Assembly: GCA_003427395.1 (NCBI GenBank)
Contig: BFEA01000105.1
Location: forward strand, 133,277-170,687
Reading direction: 5' to 3'
DNA: 37,411 bases
Origin: Chara braunii
Lineage: Eukaryota > Streptophyta > Charophyceae > Charales > Characeae
Below, one piece after another: positions 9,150 to 19,775 of the stretch; within the stretch, counting starts at the first letter, position 1, and each line of letters starts with the position of its first letter. Position numbers and translations under genes: made by a program. Under the pieces are notes generated by a model. The model did no database searches. It was given only the letters and a program-made list of their open reading frames with translations, and was not told the origin of the DNA.

Positions 9150-10640
9150 CTTTAGTTTTGGTTGAAAGTGGCGTTGTTAACAAGTGTGAATTTTTAGCAG
9201 TAAAAATGTGAGTTTTATTTTAAAAAAATTATGAGAATTTGCTCACTGAGCAAGGCTTATGGGTGAGATTGACAAAGTGTGTGATAAAAGCGAAGAACCC
9301 TACTCATAAAAGTAGGATTTATGGGCAAAAGGCGTGTTTTTTTTTTTTTTTGAAGACTTAGTGAATACCCCTACACGTCCATTTGATAAATGACTAAAAT
9401 GACTGGCTTCTGCGTGACAGTAATGATTTGTGGGATTGGGCTTAACGGGGCCCAACCCATAAGGTACATTTGTGGTATGTGTGGTGAGGTAATCAACCTA
9501 ATCTTTTGGTTAACCGAAAAGATTAAAGTGTCTGATTATTCCCCACAATGGAGTGTTCTTTTGATGAAGAGCTCGAAAAAGGGTATATAAATGAGTAGAG
9601 TTTGAATGATCGTTGTGTGAAAGAGAAGATTAAATAAAGATTCAGATCCTGAATTTTGACCCTCCACTGAGTTTTAGTTTTAGCTAGTGGTAGAATGATC
9701 CGGGTGCTCGGCGCGATAAAATATCATTCAAAGAGACCGGAAGTGGTATAGTCTTGAGTCTAACTTTAAATGATTCCCTGTCTATGGTTGTAGTGGGTGG
9801 AAAGTGGGTTTGTCCGCTTGTCGAATTAAGTATTGAAGTGTGTCAGTGCCTAGTCGATTATTCGATTGTTATAGATTCATGCTTTGTTAGGAACTAGGTG
9901 GGATTTTCTTGACTGTTGATATTAGCCTAGCTATTTTGAGGAATTAAGGCCTGAAGTTAATATAATTTAATGACCGGTTAGGTCGAAGTTAAGGACCCGA
10001 GGAGCTTATCGTATACCTTTTTTTTTTAAGATAATGTTTTAATGGTACTTGGTTTAAGCATCCATTGCGACGGGGACGTCGCTTAATAAGGTCCGGACAG
10101 ACTGTCGTAAGGGTATTTGGCGTGTTTTCTGCAAGTTACACCAGTGCAGTCTTGCCCGTCTGACGACGCGCACGAGATGAAGCTAGGGTCCTCGTCTAGA
10201 TGAGCGGCGCGATCGGGGTCACGGTGTCGGGGCAAATACTCTGACAAGGGTATTTGCTGGGGATTTTAAACGTTGGACGTTGTTCGACTTTTCGTTGGGT
10301 TAAAAGACGTGATGAAACCGACATTTGCCAAAAGTTTATTCAGACTTGACCCATGACTGAGGAACTAAAAGTTTTTGAGCTTTAGTCGGACGCATGTAGC
10401 GTCCGAGAATAACGGATGTGAATGACAATGTTTCGTGGATATGGGAACGCTAAAATAATGTCGCACGGTTGTTAGGCCTAAGTAGGCTAGAAAGAAGGAT
10501 GCGCCGGGTATAGGGTCGCGGCTCGAGAGGAATAAGAAGGGCCGCCGAGTTGACCTCGAGCCAAGGGGAGGGCCAACAGGCCTATGCCGAGGCCTACCCG
10601 ATGGGTGGCCCCAGAGCCATGGATGGGTTGCCATCCACGA
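9150..10640. other. No supported gene
   Basis: AT-rich to about 10,050, then more GC-rich. Only short open frames and homopolymer T runs (9338-9351, 10018-10028) occur. No domain recognised on either strand. Confidence 0.45.
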
Positions 10641-10800
10641 GAAAGCGGCAGTAGGTAGAACCTGTTAGGCCACCAGCCGGTGAGGCCTTCAAGGCCATAG
10701 GCAAGATAGGCCTGCTAGGCTACAGGTAGGCAGGTTTTGCAGGCCTCATGCAGGCAAGGTCTGCAAGGCCGTAGGTAACGTACCAGCCTGATACACCACA
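10640..10800. repeat. AGGCC/GCAGG-rich degenerate tandem repeat
   Basis: Many near-repeats of the words TAGGC, AGGCC and GCAGG alternate through this stretch, for example GGCCTTCAAGGCC, GGCCTGCTAGGC and GCAGGTTTTGCAGGCC. These also form small palindromes. Confidence 0.5.
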
Positions 10801-10868
10801 GATGTGGGGATCGAAGCCAATAGGCCCACTGGGCCAGCTCCTTCCTTTTGGAGCAGCCCAGCTTTATG

Positions 10869-10926
10869 GTGCGACCGTTTTCGGCCGTGCGATCGATAAA
10901 ATCGCACGGCTGAAAAACAGTCGCAC
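10869..10926. repeat. 25-bp foldback (inverted repeat)
   Basis: Arm 10869-10893 (GTGCGACCGTTTTCGGCC then GTGCGAT) is complementary to 10901-10926 with two or three mismatches or bulges around a 7-bp centre CGATAAA. Within each arm GTGCGA also recurs. It would form a stable cruciform or RNA hairpin. Confidence 0.85.
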
Positions 10927-11111
10927 AGAGAGTACCATGACCTACGCAAGGATGACATGATTTTTTTGTTTTCTGAAATTTGAAATAGCAGCATCCTCGC
11001 GGCTTGACGAGGCACTGCTTCTTCCCGTGGGAAAGGGGGAAACTCGTTTCCATTTTGCACATCTGGTGAGTAGGGTGGTGAGGGTCATTTTTCGTGAGGT
11101 TGCACAGCCCC

Positions 11112-11366
11112 NNNNNNNNNNNNNNNNNNNNNNNNNNNNNNNNNNNNNNNNNNNNNNNNNNNNNNNNNNNNNNNNNNNNNNNNNNNNNNNNNNNNNNNNN
11201 NNNNNNNNNNNNNNNNNNNNNNNNNNNNNNNNNNNNNNNNNNNNNNNNNNNNNNNNNNNNNNNNNNNNNNNNNNNNNNNNNNNNNNNNNNNNNNNNNNNN
11301 NNNNNNNNNNNNNNNNNNNNNNNNNNNNNNNNNNNNNNNNNNNNNNNNNNNNNNNNNNNNNNNNNN
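11112..11366. other. Assembly gap (255 Ns)
   Basis: The run of unknown bases is bounded on the right by 17 A residues (11367-11383). A homopolymer next to a gap suggests failed assembly in a simple repeat. Any open frame across it is meaningless. Confidence 0.99.
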
Positions 11367-11604
11367 AAAAAAAAAAAAAAAAAGATCAAGATTTTGAGAA
11401 AATCTGTATTTTGCAGTTTGCGCCTATATTTGTTTGGTGGTGTAAATGCTTTTTGTTGGCTCTGAAAAATTTTCTCTGAGTAGGTGGGCACCTATGCCAC
11501 GCGCGTGAATTTTTTCATATGTTTTTATTTGACGAAAGTTTAATTAAAAATCGCCAGAGTCGGGGTACTTTTTGCATCCCGTTCTGAGCCTGTTGAGATT
11601 TTAG

Positions 11605-11732
11605 CTCGTGATTATCACGAGTTGTTTTCCCCCCCCTCAGCCTTAGCACTGAGCTGGCACCCCTCAGAACGGGTGCCAGACAGAAAAACGGCAGCCAATG
11701 GCTGTCGAGGAGTTAGCTGTAGCCATTTGGCT
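11605..11732. repeat. String of small palindromes, second example
   Basis: CTCGTGAT-T-ATCACGAG is at 11605-11621. TGGCACCC/GGGTGCCA occupies 11655-11662 and 11671-11678 around an 8-nt loop. CAGCCA-A-TGGCTG is at 11692-11704. AGCCA-TT-TGGCT is at 11721-11732. All stems are perfect. The last two share the word AGCCA. Confidence 0.7.
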
Positions 11733-12463
11733 GCCTATTTTTAATGTGGGAGACCACGGTGGAAAAAAACAAGACGTAGAGAAAGACCATGGCTGGGAAT
11801 TCTTCAACCGATAACCACAACAGGTGAGTGCAGCTCAGGCCTTTTTAAGGTCTGGCTGTGACTCTTGCCTGCAGCAGCAGACTGAGGCTTCAAGGCTTTG
11901 AAGCCTCCGAATTGGCAGCCCTCCAGATAGCAAAGGGCTTGACTTATCCGCCTTGTATTGAAGCCCTATGAGGGTTGCTTGGGCTCAAGCCCATGCGGAC
12001 TGAGTTTGCACCCATTTTTAATGAGAGGCTGCTCCGAAACTTGGGTCCAGAGCCCGATGAGACAGCTTGAAGCCATCATCATAGGATGTACAAGCCTGCA
12101 GAGGGACATGTATATATATACACAACAACTCTAATTCCACGGTGACAGCAGAGGAAGCAAGGAGAAGTGACAAGTGGCAGTCACATAGTGATTTCGGATT
12201 CAGCAGCTCGAGTGAAGGCAGATAGAGGCACATACGGACCCATAACTAAAGTGATGTGAGTGCCCCACCTCCATGACTATATTAGGAAGGGGTGGACCCA
12301 AGCAAAGGCACAGCGGAGCAGCAGCTTGACATAGCATATGAGGCTATGGGCGCGTAGTGAGACCTAAGGCTTGATATGTGACACTCGGGAGCTTAGGAGT
12401 GGACTGAGGTCCGGGAGTAGCTAAGCACAGCTAGGAGGGGCGTCGAGGAGCTGCCGGTGGGAG
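11733..12463. other. No supported gene
   Basis: Mixed sequence. A CTTTGAAGCC/GGCTTCAAGG-type inverted word near 11886-11910 and a short TATATATATA at 12110-12120 are the only notable items. Confidence 0.45.
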
Positions 12464-12624
12464 TTGCTGCTGCTAGAGGAAGTGCTGCCTGGAGGAGGAG
12501 AGTGGAGGTCTGCAATAGAGGCTGAGAGAGGAGGCTCCCATAGCCACCATCTCAACAAGGGTGGAGGTGCTGCTGGCTATAGCCACAGTTATAACGACGG
12601 TCGTGGGGGAGACACTGCTACTTT

Positions 12625-12990
12625 TTGCGGCAACTGCGGCTGCGACGCAGACTTTTACGGCGGTGGTACGGAAGTGCTGCCGAACTTTTGCGGCGGCGAC
12701 ACAGACTTTTACAGCGGTGGTACGGAAGTGCTGCCAAACTTTTGCAGCAGCGACGCAGGCTTTTACGGTGGTGGTGCGGAAGTGCTGCCGAAATTTTGCG
12801 GCGGCGATGCAGGCTTTTTATGGCGATGGTACGATGGTGCTGCCGAACTTTTGTGGAGGCGACGCAAGCTTAACGGCGATGGTGCGGAAGCGCTGCAAAA
12901 ATTTTACGGCGACGGCACCAGGCTTTACAGCGGCAGTGCGGAAGCGCTGTTGAAAATTTTCGCAACATCGGCACAGGGTTTACGGCGATG
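12625..12990 (+). repeat. 54-bp GC-rich tandem repeat (about 7 units)
   Basis: Units of 54 bp contain ACTTTTACGGCGGTGG, GAAGTGCTGCCGAA and TTTTGCGGCGGCGACGCAG. Later units diverge and shorten. Because 54 is a multiple of three, all three plus frames are open for 80 codons or more. The longest (12464-12991) would encode an 18-residue repeat of the type DFYGGGTEVLPNFCGG. Openness in every frame argues that the repeat, not selection on a protein, keeps it open. Confidence 0.9.
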
Positions 12991-12999
12991 ACGACAGTA

Positions 13000-13784
13000 A
13001 TTTTACATTGAGTAGTAGCTGGGCCTTGGCGCAGGGAAGGTGCCACTAGAGTGAGGTATCTTGAGGCGGCGTGGACTTGACGGCGCAGTGATGCGGTGAC
13101 AGTGGAAGCTAGTGACGGCGATATTTACTGAAAAATAAGTAACGGGGTTTTGTGGCAGGTGATCGCATCAAGAGAGTGGTTTGGATCACTTTGCTGACGA
13201 CTGGGGAGGACTACCGGCGCGTCAAAGGGAGCGTAATTTTATACGGTCTTCTTGAGTGTACCGTTCAACTTCACTCAAGATCAGTTGAATGACTCACACT
13301 TCCTTTCATGCCTGTGTGGACCCGCACTTTGCTTGACCCTATTCGTTTTGAATATTCAAAAGAAAAGGTAGAGGAAAGTTGTGCAAGTCATGCATGTGAA
13401 TGAAAAAGTTTGACTCGAGTATGGGATTGTACTGTTTTATTTCGAACGTGTTTCCTTTGCCGTCTGTGCAGGTAGGTAGAGGGATGCTTACAAAGGAGAT
13501 TGATTATGCTCATTTTGAGATGAAGGAATGAATTGTCTTCTTTCTACCTTTCACCTGCCTCCTTGTCAAAAAGAACTTGTTGTTTTGGAAAAATGTTATT
13601 CAATGTGTGTCGAAGAATGGATTCTATTGAAATAAAGCAGATAAGGTCAAACAGATTTAGCTTTTTCCAAGGATTGACCCATTATATCCCGAACGACTTT
13701 ATCTACCTGTACCTGTCTAAATAATTCTCTTTTTCTTTATCTCTTCTGATTTAGCTTTCTACCCCCGGGACTTAGGGGAAAAAA
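13000..13784. other. No supported gene
   Basis: Mixed sequence with short frames only. No repeats or domains recognised. Confidence 0.45.
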
Positions 13785-13795
13785 ATAATAATAAT

Positions 13796-13844
<49 letters not shown>

Positions 13845-13857
13845 ATATGTATATATA
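13785..13857. repeat. (ATA)n and (TA)n microsatellite
   Basis: ATA triplets pass directly into a TA run with one interruption. Confidence 0.97.
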
Positions 13858-14495
13858 TGAAAGCAACTTGCGTTGGACGCATCCACTATCTCTAGGAAGC
13901 ATTTGGGGCGGGGGTTCATTGCTTCAGGAGCCGACCCTGTTATCGACCCAGAGTGGACCGTTCTACGGGGGGGTACTTGCCGATTCGGTGGAGACGGTCC
14001 GACTTCTGAGATCTGAGTCTTGTGCTCGGACGAGGAGGAGGAGTACCCCAGACCACTTCCTAGAGGAAGAGGCATGCAACACGTCAAACAATGTCCCTGA
14101 TCAAAAATGAATCACAAAGTAGCTTGTCATCCGAAAAGATTGAAAACGGACGAAGGCATGTATATGTGTCGAGTTTCGAGTCGGCAGTAGGATGGAATGA
14201 AAGACTTTGGCAACGCGTCTCATCAAGTCAAGACTAAGGTAGCCGACTACCTTGTCGGCTGCATCTATGTTATTGTCTGTGACCAACTCCTTGTTGGCGG
14301 TCGTATGATTGCTTTGTGGTGTTCGACCTGAGATAGTCGGATTTTATTTCGATCATTGTGTTATTGGATGTATTGTGTGGTGATTCGAATACTTTAGTTA
14401 TTATATCATATTGGATATTTCTGTTGACGACGGTCGATTTTCTTTTGATGTAATTGTGTGTGAATGTTATAATTCTCTTTGGCTGTATGTCTAAA
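13858..14495. other. Hairpin-bearing leader before repeat copy A
   Basis: It contains AGCCGAC/GTCGGCT (14241-14247, 14254-14260, loop TACCTT) and CCAAC/GTTGG (14283-14297). Its position before copy A corresponds to the hairpin-rich stretches before copies B and C, although sequence similarity is weak. No gene is evident. Confidence 0.5.
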
Positions 14496-17400
14496 GGGAC
14501 TAGGATTAATTTGGGTTTCATGCTTGGTTGAGACCGTCCTAGTCGACCAACGCCCACTTCGTACTTAGGAGATCAGCGCCCTAGGAACGGATGACGATCG
14601 GGTCCACTTGGCGTTAACCAAACGTATCTATACTATGGCGAACGAGCAAACGCCCTCGGCTGACCTACCTCTGCAATTGCATCTAAAAGCTTTCGCACGT
14701 GGGTCAGTAGCTCGGTAGGGATATGCCTCTAAGGGTGGTGACAGCCCCTTAGGGATGCAAGCTTATGCCCCGCGAAAACCTATCCTGTCGTAGGGGACCG
14801 CGAGATGTATAGCTGGCGCACCCGGCTAGAGCGGCGACAAGACGACGCGGCCACGGCCGTCTCGGCGGCTCGCGGGATTAGTTAGGCGTCGTTCCCGAGT
14901 TGTCTCTAGGTTTTGTTTTGTTTATCTCCTGCGTGACATGGCTGGGAGGGCCCTCGTGCTCGCGCGGGGGCCGATGCGCTCGACAACGGTATTGTCGACG
15001 AGGCACAACCAAGCGCAGCCGGGGTGTGCGCGGTGACGCGGGTCAGCGGGACGTGCGGCGTCTTTTTCTTATTTTTTCTTATTTATTTATTTATTCGCTT
15101 TTCTAAGGCGTTTTAGCTCGGTGATCGGTTTCGAGGCCGACGTTGAGACCGACGGGCCTGGCTCAGCTATCGCATTGCCGGACACGGGTGGCCGACATGG
15201 CAGTCAAGGATCTTGAGCACACGCCTCTTTTGGCAGGGGCCGCTCGGGGTCTTGTGTGTTCTGGGTGCTGGCAAACATTCTTCTCCACCCGTCTTGACAC
15301 TCGGACCTGGGAAGGTCAACGTGCATGCGAGCCAGAGAGAGAGAACAATCCACGAGGCAGAAAAGAAGCCTGGGTGGTGGCGGCCTTTGCTGGTGTACCG
15401 CCTGCCAGCCGTGGGTCGACCGCGGAAGTTTGAGCATGTGCATGCCCGCCGGGACCCAAGAGAGAGAGGGGGGGGGGTGCCCGAAAGGAGTGGTCCGAGG
15501 CGTTGTGGGAAGGCCGCTGCAGCAGCCCATCTGTGGAACCCTTCTCAGTGTACGAGTAGGTTAGTAAGGAAAGATGTGCACTAAGGCAGCGGGATCATGA
15601 TTATGGTGAGAGTGAAGATTGTTTAGCTCACCCGTTTCTTGATAGAAACGGGCGAACTAAGGTTCGTTTCGGGGGTTTTCATGACGGGCGAGTCGATTGA
15701 TAAGGTCAGATTTAGTGCTAGGTTAGTAGAATTAGAGTTAGATAGAGAAGTTTGTGCGTGGGAGATGGTGGGACGAGGAGGAAGAAAAGTGAAAAAGTGT
15801 GTCGCCCGCTCGTTTCTTAACCTAATCGGGTGATATAAGATGCAAACTGAGGTTATGAGGCCTGGCGAATCCATTGGTAGACTTAGTTTTGATGATACGT
15901 TAGTAAAAAGAGAAGTAGTGGAATAGGAGGTGCGTGGGGATATCGTGGAGGGTGTCGGGGAGGGAGAAAGCGGGAGTGGAAGGCACGTGTCCGATTCTTG
16001 CCCATTCCTCAATGGAATCAGGCGAGGGAAAATCCTAAATGTTTTTTTTTTAGCATTGTGAGCTCGATGACGGGCTCGGTTTTCGTGGTGGGTATGTAGA
16101 TTCGGTGCTGTAGGAGGCATAGACTGCGCGCAGGGAAAAACGGCTTGTAGGCGATGAATAGATCTGGAATTTAACAGAAGATCTCTCACGATTTTGTGTT
16201 GGAAGTGGCTTCGTCTCTTACCCGAAAGGCAACTCATACTCCCGAATTCTAGTGGGAGATCCATTTGCCTTGCACGTTTCGTTGTGATAAGGAACTGCAT
16301 ACCGACTGCCAGATGGATTTGGTGATGCACCTGGCCAGTTTGTAGTGGAAGGTTCATCCTGCTCGCCGTGTACGATAGAAGGGAGATTGGTGTAGCTGGT
16401 TTTATCATCGAGGCCACAAATTTGGCATCACCGGGCGTACGAGCTCTGCAGAGCTAAGGTTGGAAGTTGGCCGAGAGGGCACACGTTTTGCCTACTTCGA
16501 TTTGCGAACGTCTTGCTGCGATGATTCATTGAGTACAGCAAGCTGAAGGACGACGGGGGACCAGGATTTGGCAGAAAGCTAGGAAGGGGGGGGGGATCTA
16601 CCTACAGGTTGATGTGCCGCTCACCTGTTGGTGCAGTATAGCAGTGAGGGAATGAGAGCGGATGCATACTTCCGTGTATTAATGAGCTTTGTTTTTCGAC
16701 TGATGGAGTGACCTGCAATGACTGACAAGCCGTGTGAGTTTCCTAGGCTCTAGCAAGGGCTACATTTTGACTCAACTAAGCTTATCGTTAGAAGTAGCCC
16801 CTCTCGGTCTTTCTGTTGCGCGCGGCAGCGGGTGCACCCGCCAAGCTCCTAGATTGAATCTCACCCCGGGTTTTCTTATCAAGATATTTGGTTGTTGTGG
16901 CGCTTTTTCGTATGTTATTGCGAAAGAATCTTTTTACCGTACACGTTGGCCGGGTGCCCAGTTGGATGAGCGAAGTTACGGCAGAATAGCGACACCTGGC
17001 AACAATAACTTGAAGGTAGCAGGCTAGTTGTCAGTCGATGTACGGTTTGGTCCATTGAATGGGCTAGCTGCAACTGAGCTCGGGGTGTGAAGAAGTGTTG
17101 TTGACTGATGCGTTGTTCAACCAGCTAAATGGAGTAGTCAAAGGCGGTCTACGAGCTTGTGGACTTACCAGTGGCCGTTGCACTTGGAGCTGCGAGCGCT
17201 GCGGAGAGACTGCAACTGATAAGGGGGAAGTGTTGTTGCAATCTAAAGGGTCGTTCGGAGGTTAACAGTCAACAATATGGTTTTGGTTGACCGAGTTGCT
17301 GTGCGTTTTGGCTACCATTGCGGGGCCCTCAGACGCGTCAAGATTCCAAGGCCCTCTCACGCGAGTCTGAGAGCACCCTTCTTGTATCTGAGGGACGAAA

Positions 17401-17565
17401 ACCTTCTTCTGCTGCCCTTCTTACTCTAAGTCTAGTCTTGTTCTGAGAGGAAGGCGACAGGCGGGATTGCAACCCGTAGGACCACATCAAGACTCTGTGG
17501 GGAGTTTGCCCACCGACTGCGGGAGCTCTGCCGGAACTCAGGAGGAGTTATGGAGGCAGGGAACT
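14496..17565 (+). repeat. Long non-coding repeat, copy A
   Basis: It begins with GGGACTAGGA, followed at about 14536 by the inverted match TCCTAGTCGACC, and ends with GGAGGCAGGGAACT. Blocks shared with copy B include CGCCCTCGGCTG with CAATTGCA (14652-14680), AGCTCGGTAGGGATATGCC (14709-14728), TCCTGCGTGACATGGCTGGG (14927-14946), GTTAGTAGAATTAGAGTTAG (15722-15741), GGTTTTCGTGGTGGGTA, CATTGCGGGGCCCTC (about 17317-17331) and GATTGCAACCCGTAGGACC (about 17465-17483). Order is conserved, with insertions and deletions between blocks. Internal repeats of about 181-188 bp occur at 15631-16025. A 264-codon minus frame (15623-16417) is not open in copy B, so coding is unlikely. Its nature (LTR-like, structural repeat or non-coding transcript) is unknown. 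Confidence 0.75.
15631..16025. repeat. Internal 181-188 bp repeats with variable hairpin
   Basis: Three degenerate units start near 15631, 15811 and 15999. The first opens with a perfect hairpin CCCGTTTCT-TGAT-AGAAACGGG (15631-15652). The second has CTCGTTTCTTAACC at the same place but a poor stem. The third has ATTCC/GGAAT. Units then share a GGTTAGTAGAATTAGAG-like block and GTGCGTGGG. Copy B has one matching unit, with TTCT-TTAT-AGAA near 21049-21060. Confidence 0.5.
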
Positions 17566-17815
17566 GGGAGGTAAGAGTTTTGTGTTTCTTTTATGAACCC
17601 GATTATGACCCCTTATCTGTATTCCTGGTTATATTTTAACTTAGTATACTGCGTGCATCTCTACTTTGACTGTTGTTTGACTTTTAGGATACAAACCAGA
17701 CTTAACTAAATGAATGTTGGTGCAATGTCAGTTTCAGTTTTATTGTTTGACTGAAAACAAATTGTGGGATTGCATCTGGGGGAAGGATGGGAGGAAGGCA
17801 GTATTGCTTGTGTCT
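17566..17815. other. Diverged tail of copy A
   Basis: Weak similarity to the sequence after copy B (for example ACCCCTTATCTGTAT against ACCCCTGTCTATAC) fades before the hairpin array. No coding signal. Confidence 0.35.
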
Positions 17816-18290
17816 GACTGGGTCAATTAAAGGTTGGGCAAATCTCCATAAGTTTGGGGAGACTCAGTCCTATGTTTATTTTTTATTGCCTCGAGAACCA
17901 GACATGTTCCATAAGTTTGGGTGGTCTGGTTGCTCTGACTTGCGAGGGTTGTCTGTGGTTGACTTTTGAAGGACCAAGCATTGTCCCACTGGCATAAGTT
18001 TTGGTGGCTTGGTTGCCTTATTTATTTTGTTTTTTTTTCAGTTTTTTTTTGTTTTGAACGAGGGGGTCTGAGCATGTTCCTTAAGTTTGGGTGGCTGAAC
18101 CTGTTCCTGTTTTATTTAAGGGAATGAATCAGACACAGGACCAAACATATTTCATAAGTTTTGATGGTCTTGGTCCAATGTCACGCACATGCTGGAACCA
18201 AAAGGTTATAACTTGGCTATATTTTACTACTACTTTATCTATGAACAGGATAGTCAGACATTGTCCCATAAGTTTGGGTGGTCTGACTAT
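17816..18290 (+). repeat. Array of six stem-loops with a constant loop
   Basis: A core CCATAAGTTTGGGTG recurs at ATAAG positions 17848, 17911, 17994, 18081, 18154 and 18268, irregularly spaced (63-114 bp). Most cores sit in a loop closed by a different self-complementary stem: GACTGGGTC/GACTCAGTC (one wobble), AACCAGAC/GTCTGGTT (17896-17903 with 17924-17931), ACCAAGC/GCTTGGT (17973-17979 with 18007-18013), GGACCAA/TTGGTCC (18138-18144 with 18170-18176) and ATAGTCAGAC/GTCTGACTAT (18250-18259 with 18281-18290). The fourth copy (18065-18101) has an imperfect stem. Sequence between the hairpins is not similar. Confidence 0.8.
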
Positions 18291-18778
18291 AGCTTATTAC
18301 AAACTGAAGAGAGTATTAACTAAGAATAAACTTACAGTTGATCGCCGACTCATCGGCTCACGACATAACTTTGCTTATATCTGTACCTCAATTTGATGCC
18401 TTAGCCCAGAGATTTGATATGTTTCTTTGAAGGTTTTAGCCAGACTTCTTTTAATTGCCATTATAAAGAACTTATGAGATTTATAGAAAGTTGGACTATG
18501 ATTGGGGTTTGAGGGTGTGAGTCGTGGTGTGAGTTATAGGGAACAGTAAAATTAACCACATTGGTGTATGGCAATCTGGCGTTCGTCTGTGTTTGTGTTT
18601 TATACAGGTTAGTGGTTTGGAGTCTGTGTACGAGCCTTATTTTGGAGGCAGCGAGAATGACAACCATGTGTTGCACAATCTGTATACCTTAGAGGTTTAT
18701 GTTTCCATTTCTTTTGTTTTATCTCGAGTTCTGATTTGATATATGGATATTGGGATGCCTCTTATTTACTGAGTGACT
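18291..18778. other. No supported gene
   Basis: AT-rich spacer between the stem-loop array and the 498-bp duplication. Only short open frames occur. Confidence 0.45.
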
Positions 18779-18782
18779 TTTC

Positions 18783-19775
18783 TTATTGGTTTTTATAGTT
18801 GGACGTTGTAGTCCGTGGCAGCCGTCAAAGTCAAACCCCTTGAGTCCTCTTCAGGCCCTGGATGATGGAGCTGGTCTCCAGGGCAATAAGAGACGATTGC
18901 CACCACAGGTATGAACCTGTGTACCACACACTCTCCGCAGGATGCAGAAGAGGGAGTGGTTCTCAACCGCACTTAGCGGTTGTATAGCGTCGAGAGATTA
19001 ACCCCCCAAGGCGTGTGTCAGTCGACACTTGAGTGTCGAAGGCGACCCTCGAGATTAGCGAGGACCGCACAATTATGAGTACTACATAGTACGTCATCGT
19101 TGCGACCGCTTGCGTAAAGTTCCATTGCGAGTCAATATTTGAAGACCCTGCGTCTGTGCGGTTTTATACTAAGTCTCGCGCGCGTCGCCTATCTGATTTT
19201 CGCGTCGGAAGGTTATGGGATGGATACAAAAAGAGACTAGGAGTGTTGTTGTGTTGTTTGCTTTGTATCGTTGACTTTGCTTATTGGTTTTTATAGTTGG
19301 ACGTTGTAGTTCGTGGCAACCGTAAAAGTCAAACCCCTTGAGTCCTCTTCAGGCCCTGGATGATGGAGCTGGTCTCCGGGGCAATAAGAGACGATTGCCA
19401 CCACAGGTATGAACCTATGTACCACACACTCTCCGCAGGATGCAGAAGAGGGAGTGGTTCTCAACCGCATTTAACGGTTGTCTAGTGTCGAGAGATTACC
19501 CCCCCAAGGCGTGTGTCAGCCAACACTTGAGTGTCGAAGGCGACCCTCGAGATTAGCGAGGACCGCACAATTATGAGTACTACATAGTACGTCATCGTTG
19601 CGACCGCTTGCGTAAATTTCCATTGCGAGTCAATATTTGAAGACCCTGCGTCTGTGCGGTTTTATACTAAGTCTCGCGCGCGTCACCTATCTGATTTCCG
19701 CGTCGGAAGGTTATGGGATGGATACAAAAAGAGACTAGGAGTGTTGTTGTGTTGTTTGCTTTGTGTCGTTCTGTA
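18783..19775 (+). repeat. Near-identical 498-bp tandem duplication
   Basis: Unit 1 (18783-19280) and unit 2 (19281 to about 19775) differ at only a handful of positions by eye, which suggests a recent duplication. Each starts TTATTGGTTTTTATAGTTGG and ends TTGCTTTGT(A/G)TCGTT. Each carries a series of hairpins: CAACCGC/GCGGTTG (18964-18982), CGACACT-TG-AGTGTCG (19023-19038), CCTCG/CGAGG (19047-19063) and GTACTA-CA-TAGTAC (19079-19092). Unit 2 runs into copy B. The CACTTGAGTGTCG segment recurs before copy C at about 25954. Confidence 0.93.

Noticed and set aside
7701-10300. Reverse transcriptase or integrase remains downstream of the gag relic
   Set aside because: I could not find a YxDD-like or HHCC-like motif in any frame I followed. 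A profile search might still find fragments.
10715-11491. Open frames across the run of Ns
   Set aside because: About 85 codons are unknown bases, so nothing can be inferred.
15623-16417. 264-codon minus frame as a gene
   Set aside because: It lies inside repeat copy A, and the corresponding part of copy B is interrupted. A real coding unit should keep its frame in both.
17816-18290. Tandem miRNA precursors
   Set aside because: Stems are only 7-10 bp with roughly 20-27-base loops, much shorter than plant miRNA stems, and the loop rather than the stem is conserved.
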